Shown here piece after piece: positions 53,174-62,098 of a DNA stretch of 64,000 nucleotides (the stretch's first letter is position 1; each line of letters begins with the position of its first letter). This DNA comes from Fodinibius sediminis. GTDB taxonomy: Bacteria > Bacteroidota > Rhodothermia > Balneolales > Balneolaceae. The translations under genes and the position numbers were made by a program. The stretch is from positions 62,001-126,000 of the forward strand of contig NZ_FXTH01000003.1 in NCBI RefSeq assembly GCF_900182555.1, in the 5' to 3' direction. Under the pieces are notes generated by a model. The model was not told where the DNA came from. It saw only the letters and a program-made list of their open reading frames with translations, and did no database searches.

Positions 53174-53719
53174 CTATAAATTAATTTTTTTCTGATAACA
53201 GTCGTTAAGCTTTTTTATCACGCGGTGTTTACGGGTCCAGGCGTTATTGACAGTGATATTAAACCGGTCGGCTACTTTTTGGGTGTGAGCATCCGGGTGG
53301 TCAAACCAATACTGTATAAATTGGCGGTGCTTTTCCGCCAGCTGATCCAGGCACCATTGCAGAAGGCGCATCTGCTCTTTATTGAGTAATGACTGCAGCT
53401 GTCTGGGGGCTTGGTGGTGCTGGTCGGTGAGTTCATTCAGTGAGGTGGTTTGTTTCTGCTGTTTTAATTTCAGGTATGAATTGCGGCAGATTGATAAGAT
53501 ATAGGATACTACGTAATCCGGGTTTTTGAGCTTATCCCTTTTTATTGATTCGAGAGCTCGAATCAACGCCTCCTGAGACGCATCTTTAGCATCATCTTCA
53601 CTGGCATTCATATGAATTCTCAGGAAGGCCATAAGCCGGGAACGCAATGCCGATATCAGCTTGTTTATTTTTTTTGGGTCGTCCTCATTGAGGGCGGCCA
53701 CCAACTCTGAATAATCCAT
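53174..53719 (-). CDS. ECF-type RNA polymerase sigma factor
   Basis: This 181-residue sigma-70 family protein has region 2 in LRSRLMAFLRIHMNASEDDAKDASQEALIRALESI. Region 4 is QMRLLQWCLDQLAEKHRQFIQYWFDHPDAHTQKVADRFNITVNNAWTRKHRVIKKLND, with a helix-turn-helix. The linker is short, as in ECF factors. The membrane TPR gene downstream is the likely partner, and a secreted TPR-CHAT gene lies 4 kb away. A concentric palindrome centred at 53765 sits 30 bp before the ATG and may control this unit. Confidence 0.85.
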   Translation of the reverse strand: MDYSELVAALNEDDPKKINKLISALRSRLMAFLRIHMNASEDDAKDASQEALIRALESIKRDKLKNPDYVVSYILSICRNSYLKLKQQKQTTSLNELTDQHHQAPRQLQSLLNKEQMRLLQWCLDQLAEKHRQFIQYWFDHPDAHTQKVADRFNITVNNAWTRKHRVIKKLNDCYQKKINL

Positions 53720-53749
53720 GACAAATAACTGACCCTATCACCCTAATAA

Positions 53750-53781
53750 ATCCCATTAATATTACGTAATAAAAATGGGAT
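53750..53781. promoter_or_regulatory. Concentric palindrome in the scpA / ECF sigma divergent promoter region
   Basis: Outer arms ATCCCATT (53750-53757) and AATGGGAT (53774-53781) share one exact centre with the inner palindrome ATTACGTAAT (53761-53770). Such a 32-bp nested dyad is a plausible operator for a dimeric or tetrameric regulator. Confidence 0.5.
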
Positions 53782-53881
53782 AGCCCAATTTTACAAATTT
53801 TGGTAGTAAAAACGGCAAAAATTTCCTTTTTTGCACTGATAAGAAGTTAAAAAGCAGCATGAGACTATTTAGAACGGCATA

Positions 53882-54625
53882 ATGTATCGAGTACGATTAA
53901 AAAACTTTGAGGGCCCTCTGGATTTACTCCTCTTTTTCATAAAGAGAGACGAACTCGATATCTATGATATTCCGATTTCCTACATCACCAACCAGTTCCT
54001 GGAGTATATCAGCTTTATGGAGGAGCTCGATCTGGATGTGGCCAGCGAATTTATCCTGATGGCCAGCATGCTCATGTCAATCAAGGCCAAAATGATGCTC
54101 CCGCAGGAAGAATCGAATGATGAGCTCGATGAGCACGACCCGCGCTATGAGCTCGTACAACGGCTGCTGGAATACAAGCGCTATAAAGAAATGGCTGAGA
54201 AAATGGAGTCCATTGAAGAAGAGGCTCAGAAAAAACACTTCCGAGGGTATCATGACGCCGACGAAGTGGAAAAGCAGGCCAGCGGGGAAGCCCTGAAAAA
54301 TGTGACCATGTTTGACTTGATGTCGGCATTTAAGAAAGTACTAACGGATATTAAAAAACAGCAGACCGTTCATCATGTGGAGAAGATTCAGCATACCATT
54401 GAAGAGCAAACCGAATATGTGCTGGATTGGCTTCAGGAACAGGGCCGTACGGCCTTCCGGACATTCTGCCACGAGCTGAAAAGCCGTACCAAGATTGTCG
54501 TTACCTTCCTCGCTATTCTGGAGATGCTCAAAGAGCGTCAAATTAATCTGTATGTCGAGGATGATGATCCGACGGATTTTTTTCTGGACTTGAAACCGGT
54601 AGACGAGATTATCAGTACTTCCTAA
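53882..54625 (+). CDS. scpA: Segregation and condensation protein A
   Basis: This 247-residue kleisin subunit of the SMC-ScpAB condensin organises the chromosome. The opening YRVRLKNFEGPLDLLLFFIKRDELDIYDIPISYITNQFLEYI is the classical ScpA N-terminus that binds the SMC neck. It is followed by FILMASMLMSIKAKMMLP and a C-terminal winged helix (FCHELKSRTKIVVTFLAILEMLKERQINL). scpB is not adjacent. A peptidase gene follows after 27 bp and is probably co-transcribed. Confidence 0.93.
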   Translation: MYRVRLKNFEGPLDLLLFFIKRDELDIYDIPISYITNQFLEYISFMEELDLDVASEFILMASMLMSIKAKMMLPQEESNDELDEHDPRYELVQRLLEYKRYKEMAEKMESIEEEAQKKHFRGYHDADEVEKQASGEALKNVTMFDLMSAFKKVLTDIKKQQTVHHVEKIQHTIEEQTEYVLDWLQEQGRTAFRTFCHELKSRTKIVVTFLAILEMLKERQINLYVEDDDPTDFFLDLKPVDEIISTS

Positions 54626-54652
54626 ATTTAATATTGAAAACATCACAGAGTT

Positions 54653-56359
54653 ATGAGACGCCCCCTGCTAGCTGCTTTTACGGGTCTGGTACTAATTTTC
54701 GCAGGCTGTCGAGGTACCCAGCAGTCAGCGCAGCAGACCTCCCCCCCTGTAACCGATACCGATGCACTCTTAAAGTACCAGGATGAGATCACAGAAGACT
54801 TTTTAAGGGAGCATCTGACCATCTTTGCCGCTGATTCAATGGAGGGGCGCGAAACGGCGATGCCCGGCCAGAAAAAAGCGGCGCGTTACCTGGTTGACCA
54901 GTACCGGCAGATGGAGCTGCAGCCTGCTGGGGAGGGGGACGATTATTATCAAAAGTTTATGCTGGAAGCGATCCAAAGCGACAGTGTGGTTTTCGAAACA
55001 TTTGATCTGAAGGATGATCAAAAGCTGAGGATAAGCCGCTCGGTAGCCAGTAACAACAGAACTGCCGACTATATCCGGGCGTTTGGAGGAACCGATTCCC
55101 TGCAGGGCGAGATCGTATTTGCCGGTTTTGGCGTACAGGATCCTTCACAAGGCATCAACCAGCTGGAGGGGCTTGACCTGCAGGGAAAATGGGTGATGGT
55201 CTTCCAGGAGATCCCTCATGTGGTCGATGGCGACACCCTGGTGGATCCATCCATAGATGCCCGTGCCCGTTTCAGTGCCGTTTTCAATCAGGGAGCCGAG
55301 GGACTGCTGCTGATTTCAGACATGAGCAGCAAGGAATTCCGGGCATCGGCGGTCGGCATGCAAACTGGTTTTGACAAGCCTTCCGCCATGCGGCTGGCGT
55401 ACCTGGAGGAGGAAGAAGGTTCCGGCGGATTTGATAAGGGATACAGCCTGGTAAGCCCGGAGATGGCAAAAAGGCTGCTCGGCCTGGAAGCGGAGGAAAC
55501 ACTGGCCGGCTATCGTCAGAAGCTGGTGAGCAATATAGCCGAATTCAAACCCCGTCCCCTGGAGTTTCTACTTTCCCAGATTCCCTATCAGACCAGGCTG
55601 TCCCTGGAAACAGAAAACGTTCTGGCCCTGGTCGAGGGAGCGGACCCCCAACTGAAAGATGAGGTTGTGGTGGTAACCTCACATTACGACCACGTGGGCA
55701 TCGGACAGCCCGATTCCACAGGCGACCGTATTTATAACGGCGCCGATGATGATGGAAGCGGCACCATCGGTACACTGGCCCTGGCTAACGCATTTCGGAC
55801 CGCGGCCGAAGACGGTGTACGTCCCAAACGGAGCATCATGTTTCTGAATGTTACCGGTGAAGAGAAAGGGCTCCTGGGATCTCGTTATTATTCGGACCAT
55901 CCAACCTGGCCGATAGAGAAAACTGTGGCGAATCTAAATACCGACATGATTGGACGAATTGACGCGGAGCATGAAGCCGAAGGGGTTGAAGACTATGTCT
56001 ATATCATCGGCGGTGAGCTCATCTCTTCCGGTCTGGACAGCCTTATTGAGGCAGCCAACCGGCAGTCAGGGCAAATTATACTTGACAAAAAATATAATGA
56101 CTTGAATGATCCCAACCAGTTTTACCGCCGGAGTGATCACTGGAATTTCGGTCGACTCGGGGTCCCGTTTGCATTTTTCTTTACAGGGGTGCATGAAGAT
56201 TACCATCGTCCTTCGGATGAAGTTCACAAAATTCGGTTCGAAAAGATGGCAAAGATTGTGCGGACGATGTATGCCTCTGCCGTTTTGATTGCCAATGCCG
56301 CGGAGGCACCAGCCGTGGACAACCAGGCTTTTATTGAAAAGACAAGCGCGGACTTATAG
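54653..56359 (+). CDS. M28 family metallopeptidase, lipoprotein
   Basis: This 568-residue lipoprotein has the lipobox LIFAGC with Cys at 19. It is an M28-type zinc aminopeptidase with a PA-domain-like insert. Metal-ligand and catalytic motifs are in order: TSHYDHVGIG, NGADDDGSGTIG, VTGEEKGLLGSRYY, LNTDMIGRID and the late His in HEDYHRPSDE. These are the five ligands plus the general-base Glu of the family. It is anchored in the envelope and likely releases amino acids from peptides. The only link to scpA upstream is spacing. Confidence 0.92.
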   Translation: MRRPLLAAFTGLVLIFAGCRGTQQSAQQTSPPVTDTDALLKYQDEITEDFLREHLTIFAADSMEGRETAMPGQKKAARYLVDQYRQMELQPAGEGDDYYQKFMLEAIQSDSVVFETFDLKDDQKLRISRSVASNNRTADYIRAFGGTDSLQGEIVFAGFGVQDPSQGINQLEGLDLQGKWVMVFQEIPHVVDGDTLVDPSIDARARFSAVFNQGAEGLLLISDMSSKEFRASAVGMQTGFDKPSAMRLAYLEEEEGSGGFDKGYSLVSPEMAKRLLGLEAEETLAGYRQKLVSNIAEFKPRPLEFLLSQIPYQTRLSLETENVLALVEGADPQLKDEVVVVTSHYDHVGIGQPDSTGDRIYNGADDDGSGTIGTLALANAFRTAAEDGVRPKRSIMFLNVTGEEKGLLGSRYYSDHPTWPIEKTVANLNTDMIGRIDAEHEAEGVEDYVYIIGGELISSGLDSLIEAANRQSGQIILDKKYNDLNDPNQFYRRSDHWNFGRLGVPFAFFFTGVHEDYHRPSDEVHKIRFEKMAKIVRTMYASAVLIANAAEAPAVDNQAFIEKTSADL

Positions 56360-56493
56360 TATGGTCGCGGCTAACGCGGGAAGTTCCGCAGATGAGAAGA
56401 GCAAGGGCTGTACTGAAATAAAAATAGCGTGCATCCTTTAGCAAGTTTGCGGAATGCTGTGATGGCATTGGCCCTGAAGGAGGGAGGAACGTG

Positions 56494-57666
56494 TTACTGC
56501 TTCGAGGGCTCTTGCCTGGTCAGTTCCCTGTGGAGGGTCTGAAGCAGGATTTGTTCGGGATCATAACTGTGATGCCAGTACATGACGCCTCCCAGGCCTT
56601 TATCCCGGATATAGGCGGCTTTGTGTTTCAGGGATTCGGGATCTTCATAGGCAACCATGATTTTCTTTTTAATATTCCACAGGTAGGGCGCTTTGGCTCC
56701 GTCGTCCCAGTAGCGTTTGAATCCGTATTCATTGATAAAATCGGATTTCAGCCGGGCATAGGGGATGAATTCATAGAATTCCTCGAACGGCTGGTAAAGC
56801 CCCTTGTTCTCTGGATTAACACCGGACCAGCTGCGACCGTAAAAAGCAGCACCCAGTACAATTTTGCGGGCTGGAATGCCTGCATCGAGATGCCGTCTGA
56901 CAGCCGCTGCCGCAGTGCGCGCAGGGGCACCGGGCGAAGACTGATACAGTCCGGTATGATGGCCCGTCGTCTCTGAGCCAACCGTAAACATGTCGTAGGT
57001 CATGACATTGATGAAATCAAGGTAAGGATGAAGTTGGTCCATCTGGGTGTGATCAAAAAAGGACTGATCGTCATTGCTGGCAATGGTCAGAAGAAAGCGG
57101 TCATCTCCGGTAAGCCCGCGTTCATCGCTGAGGCTGTCAAGATGTGTTCGCAGTGATTTCAGCATGAGGGTAAAGTTTCCCTTGTCTTCAGGCCGGTATT
57201 TGATGCCGGGCCCCGGCTGGCCGGGAAACTCCCAGTCAATGTCAATGCCGTCGAGCCCGTAGGTCTTGATGAGTTTAACGGCGCTTGATGAAAAGATATC
57301 GCGGGATTCAGCAGTGAGAGCCGCATCCGAGAAGCCGTCGGCACCCCATCCGCCCACAGAAACAAGTAACTTGAGTGCAGGATTCTTAGCCTTGAGTTTC
57401 TGCAGCCGGGCAAGTCGCCGGGCCGCTTTAATCTCGTCCCGGAAATGGATTTCCCCCTTATCATTCACATGGGCAAAAGAATAGTTAATGTGAGTTAGTT
57501 TTCCGGCATCCATTTTCCAGCTGTCTACTCCCCCGTCTGCGTAGGCAATGATCCGGAAAGGAGAGGTGCTCTTTTGCTGGGCGGCACCATCCGGAGCAAA
57601 GACCACCCAGATAAGCAGGGATAAGAAAGCTGTTTGCAGGAGTTGTCTCGAGTTGGAATAAATCAT
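56494..57666 (-). CDS. Secreted glycoside hydrolase family 18 protein (chitinase-like)
   Basis: This 390-residue exported GH18 protein has a signal peptide (AFLSLLIWVVFAPDGAAQ), HINYSFAHVNDKGEI and LLVSVGGWGADGFSD. The catalytic DxxDxDxE motif is DGIDIDWE with Glu at ~146. INVMTYDMFT and the barrel-closing GVMYWHHSYD follow. A TIM barrel with the chitinase insertion (GAAFYGRSW, ENKGLYQPF) is visible. The likely substrate is chitin or a related N-acetylglucosamine polymer. It is a single-domain enzyme with no carbohydrate-binding module. The genes around it suggest a scavenger of extracellular polymers (M14 and M28 peptidases nearby). Confidence 0.93.
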   Translation of the reverse strand: MIYSNSRQLLQTAFLSLLIWVVFAPDGAAQQKSTSPFRIIAYADGGVDSWKMDAGKLTHINYSFAHVNDKGEIHFRDEIKAARRLARLQKLKAKNPALKLLVSVGGWGADGFSDAALTAESRDIFSSSAVKLIKTYGLDGIDIDWEFPGQPGPGIKYRPEDKGNFTLMLKSLRTHLDSLSDERGLTGDDRFLLTIASNDDQSFFDHTQMDQLHPYLDFINVMTYDMFTVGSETTGHHTGLYQSSPGAPARTAAAAVRRHLDAGIPARKIVLGAAFYGRSWSGVNPENKGLYQPFEEFYEFIPYARLKSDFINEYGFKRYWDDGAKAPYLWNIKKKIMVAYEDPESLKHKAAYIRDKGLGGVMYWHHSYDPEQILLQTLHRELTRQEPSKQ

Positions 57667-57816
57667 AGTTGGTTTTGTACATTGGGATCGATTATTGCCT
57701 GCGGGTGTAAGTTTACAGGTTTCAGAGCTAATTTGCAGGGTACACAGCCCAAAAGGGTATTCTCCAACAGGGTCTTCGATTCTGGTAGGATGCAGTAAGG
57801 CTGTTATGGGGGTGTT

Positions 57817-60744
57817 TTACCTGCCCACGACGATAAAGGGGGCCCAGTAAACGGGATGATTATACAGTGGATGGTTTATCATTCTCATTTTGGCTTTTCG
57901 CATGGCATTGGCTTTTTTGCCGAAGGGGAGGGAAATATCCCAGCCAATCCAGCGCAGGAAGCGGTCGGACCAGCTCTCAGCGGCTTCGTCAGCCATAAGC
58001 GCTTTGTAAAAAAGGTTCATCAGGGAGGAGGTGGACCGGTCGTATACATTCCACAGGCTTACTACAACGGTGGAGGCTCCGGCATAAAAAAAGGAACGCT
58101 GCATGCCCAGCATGCCTTCTCCCTCAACGACCTTTCCGAGTCCAGTGTTGCAAGCACTCAGAACCACCATGTCGGAATCTATGTTCAGCCCAAAAATTTC
58201 AGAACTGCGCAGCAGTCCGTCCTCTTCAGAGGATGCGGTAATGTAGTTTCCAGACGAAAGAGCCAGTCCGCTCCTGTGGGGTCGTTTCTCATCGATAATG
58301 CCGTGAGTTGCCAGGTGTACATATTGATAGCTGTTATTTGCGAGCAGGCTCTTGACTGCTTGTTCCGAAACCTGCTCTTCTTTGAGTGTTTTCACCTGCT
58401 CAAAGTGGGAGACAATGGAGTCTACTTCAAGAGTAGTTGAAGGAAGGCTTGAAAGTCGGCTGGTATTAGAGGGACGTTCCTTGGCATTTTTTGCAAACTG
58501 GGATCCGGCAACCGCCAGCATTTTTTTCTGATCCACGGATTCACCGGGGGGATTCAATAGCGTGAGACTGGTGATTGAGGGTTCATATTTGATTCGGAAT
58601 TTTTCAATCAGGTACCGGTTTCCCTGCATGAGTGCTTCAAAGGGAAGGTGGGCTAACACACCATCCGGTACAATAATCAGATTTGAATAGCCGGCCAGCA
58701 GCTGTTCAAAAGGTTCTATTAGAATTGCATAAAGCTTGTCGGAGGATTTCTTCAGCTGACTCCGGCTGGCGTTGGATAAAATACCATCTCTGAAAGCAGC
58801 GATTTGCGTGTTCAGCTGCTTGTCTACCGCTGTTTTTTCTGCCAGTGAATACTGCTTAACGTGTACTTTGTCCCGGCTAATAAGAAAAGCAATCAGTTCA
58901 TCCTCAGTGATGGCATATTCCAGGACAGCGGTTTCTGTCCCTGTGATCGCTTGTGCTTTTTCTAAACTTATTGGCTCCGGCTGGTTCATATTTTTTAGTC
59001 TGGGGAACTGTGTTCTCAGGCTGTTTTCATAGGCTGCGTAGTCAAGCTCTGCTGTACGAAGGGCAGACTTTAGCTGTTCCTGTTCCTCCTTGCCCGAAAC
59101 CACTTCCAACTGGTTGTAAAGGCTGTCTATTGCCACTTGTTTCTTTTTGCGATTTTCTTGGATCTCTACAGGCAGGTTTTGTTGAATGCTCCGGGAAGCG
59201 TTGGCCAGCTCATCACGCAGCGAGCGTGCTTTGGCCTGCTCAACCAGTCGGAAGGCCCGCGAAGTGTCCTGCTCGTACTCCAGCACCCATGAAGCCAATT
59301 GGGTGTAAAAGCCGGAATATTTTTTGAAATATCCCCTCTTGAGCGTAGAGCTGGCTCCTGCGTTGGACCGATAACGTTCAATGATATCGACTGCTTGCTG
59401 CCCATAGACCACGGCACTGTCAGAGTTCATCTTATCATGCTGTTTTGCCAGGTTGTGGAGGGCAGTGAAACGGTTCTCTTCCGGGGAATGCCTGCTGTGA
59501 TTATAGGCCTTTTGAAAGTATTCCAGGGCCTCCCGGTCCTCTTCTTCTGCCGCATGGATCCTTCCGAAATAACTGGCAGCGTTTTCCAAAATCGAATGGT
59601 TGTTGATAGAGTCTCCTATAGTACGTAGCCGGCGGGCATACATCCGGGCCCGGCCATAATCTTTCTTGTATAGTTCCAGTTCGATCATCGTGTTGAGAGA
59701 AAATGACATTTTGTAGCTGTTCCCAACCTTTTTTCTCAATTTGTATGATTTGAGATAATAATCAGCAGCTTCTTCTTTCCTGTCGAGCTCCCAGAGTGCC
59801 TTGCCAATATTCATTGTGGTTGTGGCGATACTCTGAAGTTGCTCTCTCTTTTTACTTATCTCCAGGCTCTGACGATAAAATGCAATGGCCTTCTCATATT
59901 CCCCGAGGTTCTTGTACAGGAGGCCAAGGTCATTCAGGATTGTCTGAACTCGTTTGGGTCTGCCCGATTTGCGGGCGTAGTCCAGGCTTTTATGGTACGC
60001 AATCAGTGACTGGTCAAAATTTCCAAGTTGTTCCTGGATGCCTGCAATTTGACTGTAGACTATTGCCAGACGGTCTACATTGCCCAGTGGTTTTGCGAGT
60101 TCAAGACTGCGGTTGTAATAGTCAAGCGCTTTGGAGTAGAGCATGAGAACCTCATAAAGATCCCCGATATTGCTGAGACCAATGCTGAGGGGTAGTTTAT
60201 TATCCAGCTTTTGGAGGTGCGGGAGTGCGCGTTCCCTGTAGGAGAGTGCCTTGCTAAAGTTGCCCTTGCGCCTGTAGGCACTTCCAATGTTATCCAAAAC
60301 TACGCCGATTAACTCAGCATCTCCGGATTTCTGGGCCAGGGGCAGGGATTTTTCATAGTAATTTAGTGCTAAATCTGATTTTCCCAGCCGGTTGGAGGCC
60401 CATCCCATGCTGTTATACAAATCGCCCCGGTTGTAGGTATCATTATCGGGGTGGTTAATCTCCAGGAGATATTGGTACAGTTTCATGGCTCGTTCGTACT
60501 TCAACTGTGTGACCATGGCACTGGCGTATTCCTTGCCCGCTTCGAGCCAGCCGGTGGTATCCTGGCCGTTTCGATATAGATTATATGCCTGTCTGTAATA
60601 AAATTCGGCCTGTACCATCCGGCCGCTGTCATCAAATTGTCGGCCCTTCTGGAAAAGGGAATCTGCCGGTTCCAGGTTTTGGGCATGCCCGGTTACCGGC
60701 AGACACCATCCTGCAAGAATAATGATAAGCCAACATTTGTACAT
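57817..60744 (-). CDS. Secreted TPR-CHAT protein (caspase-like peptidase domain)
   Basis: This 975-residue protein has a signal peptide (MYKCWLIIILAGWCLPVTGHAQ). About ten tetratricopeptide repeats fill residues ~30-440, for example SMGWASNRLGKSDLALNYYEKSL and NDLGLLYKNLGEYEKAIAFYRQSL. A coiled-coil stretch (~510-590) precedes the CHAT domain. The CHAT Cys-His dyad of the caspase clan is seen as HLATHG (His ~814) and LSACNTGLG (Cys ~865), with the usual GEGMLGMQRSFFYAGASTVVVSLW and a 'HPVYWAPF' end. It is predicted periplasmic or surface-exposed. No CRISPR or gRAMP partner is present. The target protein is unknown. Confidence 0.9.
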   Translation of the reverse strand: MYKCWLIIILAGWCLPVTGHAQNLEPADSLFQKGRQFDDSGRMVQAEFYYRQAYNLYRNGQDTTGWLEAGKEYASAMVTQLKYERAMKLYQYLLEINHPDNDTYNRGDLYNSMGWASNRLGKSDLALNYYEKSLPLAQKSGDAELIGVVLDNIGSAYRRKGNFSKALSYRERALPHLQKLDNKLPLSIGLSNIGDLYEVLMLYSKALDYYNRSLELAKPLGNVDRLAIVYSQIAGIQEQLGNFDQSLIAYHKSLDYARKSGRPKRVQTILNDLGLLYKNLGEYEKAIAFYRQSLEISKKREQLQSIATTTMNIGKALWELDRKEEAADYYLKSYKLRKKVGNSYKMSFSLNTMIELELYKKDYGRARMYARRLRTIGDSINNHSILENAASYFGRIHAAEEEDREALEYFQKAYNHSRHSPEENRFTALHNLAKQHDKMNSDSAVVYGQQAVDIIERYRSNAGASSTLKRGYFKKYSGFYTQLASWVLEYEQDTSRAFRLVEQAKARSLRDELANASRSIQQNLPVEIQENRKKKQVAIDSLYNQLEVVSGKEEQEQLKSALRTAELDYAAYENSLRTQFPRLKNMNQPEPISLEKAQAITGTETAVLEYAITEDELIAFLISRDKVHVKQYSLAEKTAVDKQLNTQIAAFRDGILSNASRSQLKKSSDKLYAILIEPFEQLLAGYSNLIIVPDGVLAHLPFEALMQGNRYLIEKFRIKYEPSITSLTLLNPPGESVDQKKMLAVAGSQFAKNAKERPSNTSRLSSLPSTTLEVDSIVSHFEQVKTLKEEQVSEQAVKSLLANNSYQYVHLATHGIIDEKRPHRSGLALSSGNYITASSEEDGLLRSSEIFGLNIDSDMVVLSACNTGLGKVVEGEGMLGMQRSFFYAGASTVVVSLWNVYDRSTSSLMNLFYKALMADEAAESWSDRFLRWIGWDISLPFGKKANAMRKAKMRMINHPLYNHPVYWAPFIVVGR

Positions 60745-61075
60745 TGCTGTTACCCCGTTCTATCCCGCCAACTGTTTTGTGATTACCATCAAACCTAAAA
60801 AGAAAAGGCCCCATTGCCCTTAAAATAGTGGCATTTTACAAAATTAAAAACAATGGAAATTGTGCTAAAATAATGGCACTTTTAGAGATACGGAACTGCT
60901 AAAAATCTGAATACTGTCCCATGATGCTTATCCCCATAGACGGTTTATGTTGGGTGGTCTTGTCATCCAGGCCGGATCAAGAAGAGACTAAACCCGATAG
61001 AGACGATGGTGATTCGGTCTCTGAATAACACCATACCAGCATTCGGCTGGCATATTGCAGGCACTTTGACGGCTG
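60745..61075. other. Gene-free stretch with a repeated GTGGCATT-type motif
   Basis: About 330 bp between ftsY and the TPR-CHAT gene. It contains two near-identical blocks, AAAATAGTGGCATTTT (60822-60837) and AAAATAATGGCACTTTT (60867-60883). The first 14 bases of the former also occur directly before ruvB (52141-52154). No gene is seen. Confidence 0.5.
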
Positions 61076-62029
61076 TTACTCCTTGAACATTGCGTTGACA
61101 AAAAGCTCACGGTCAAAGACCTGAAGATCTTCGATATCCTCGCCTACACCGATATATTTTACAGGAACATCCAGCTCGTTGGACACGCCAATCACAATAC
61201 CGCCCTTGGCCGTTCCATCGAGCTTGGTTAGAACCAGCCCGGTGATGTCGACAAATTCGGTAAAAGCCTTGGCCTGCTGCATTGCATTTTGACCGGTTGA
61301 GGCATCGAGCACCAGCAGAACCTCGTGCGGGGCATGGTCGACCACCTTCCCCATGACGCGTTTAATTTTAGCCAGTTCTTGCATCAGGGACTTCTTATTG
61401 TGAAGTCGTCCGGCGGTATCGATCAGGGCGATATCGGCGCTGCGTGCCTTGGCGGCAGCTACGGTGTCGTAGGCTACTGCCGCAGGATCTGCATTCTGGC
61501 CCTGCTGAATAATCGGAACATCCGCCCGTTCGCTCCATATTTGCAGCTGATCAACAGCTGCGGCCCGGAAGGTGTCGGCGGCCCCTAGCATGACGTTTTT
61601 ACCGGCTTTTTTGTACAGGTGGGCCAGCTTGCCTATGGTGGTGGTTTTGCCAACCCCGTTAACGCCGACAATCATGACGATGTGAGGTTTTTGTGGAAAT
61701 TCAGCGTCAAACTCGGCCGGCTTGTCAGGGGTGTGATCTTTAAGCAGGGCGATGATTTCTTCACGTAGAATTTTCTGCAGTTCACTGCTGTTCAGGTATT
61801 TGTCGCGGGCCACCCGTGCCTCAATGCGGTCGATAATCTCAAGGGTGGTTTTGACGCCTACATCCGAGGTTATCAGTATTTCTTCAAGATCGTCGAGTAC
61901 CGCCGCGTCCACGGTCTTTTTACCGGCAATGGCTTTGCCGAGCTTTTTCATGATGCCGGAGCGGCTCTTCTCAACACCTTTTTCAACCTTTTCTTTCTTC
62001 TTAAGACCTATTTTTTCTAAAAAACCCAT
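61076..62029 (-). CDS. ftsY: Signal recognition particle receptor FtsY
   Basis: This 317-residue SRP GTPase lacks a long acidic A domain; the N-terminus is a short Lys/Glu-rich segment (MGFLEKIGLKKKEKVEKGVEKS). The NG domain follows with G1 VGVNGVGKTT (~121-130), DTFRAAAVDQL, G3 IDTAGRLHNK (~202-211), LVLDASTGQNA and G4 TKLDGTAKGG. The end VGEDIEDLQVFD is diagnostic. It brings ribosome-SRP complexes to the membrane. It lies 69 bp downstream of the phosphatidyltransferase gene on the same strand, likely one operon. Confidence 0.96.
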   Translation of the reverse strand: MGFLEKIGLKKKEKVEKGVEKSRSGIMKKLGKAIAGKKTVDAAVLDDLEEILITSDVGVKTTLEIIDRIEARVARDKYLNSSELQKILREEIIALLKDHTPDKPAEFDAEFPQKPHIVMIVGVNGVGKTTTIGKLAHLYKKAGKNVMLGAADTFRAAAVDQLQIWSERADVPIIQQGQNADPAAVAYDTVAAAKARSADIALIDTAGRLHNKKSLMQELAKIKRVMGKVVDHAPHEVLLVLDASTGQNAMQQAKAFTEFVDITGLVLTKLDGTAKGGIVIGVSNELDVPVKYIGVGEDIEDLQVFDRELFVNAMFKE

Positions 62030-62098
62030 GCTCTTGTTCGGTTATGAGACTGTGTAATATCCGGACCAATAGCGGAGATTACAGCAGTATGTAATGAT

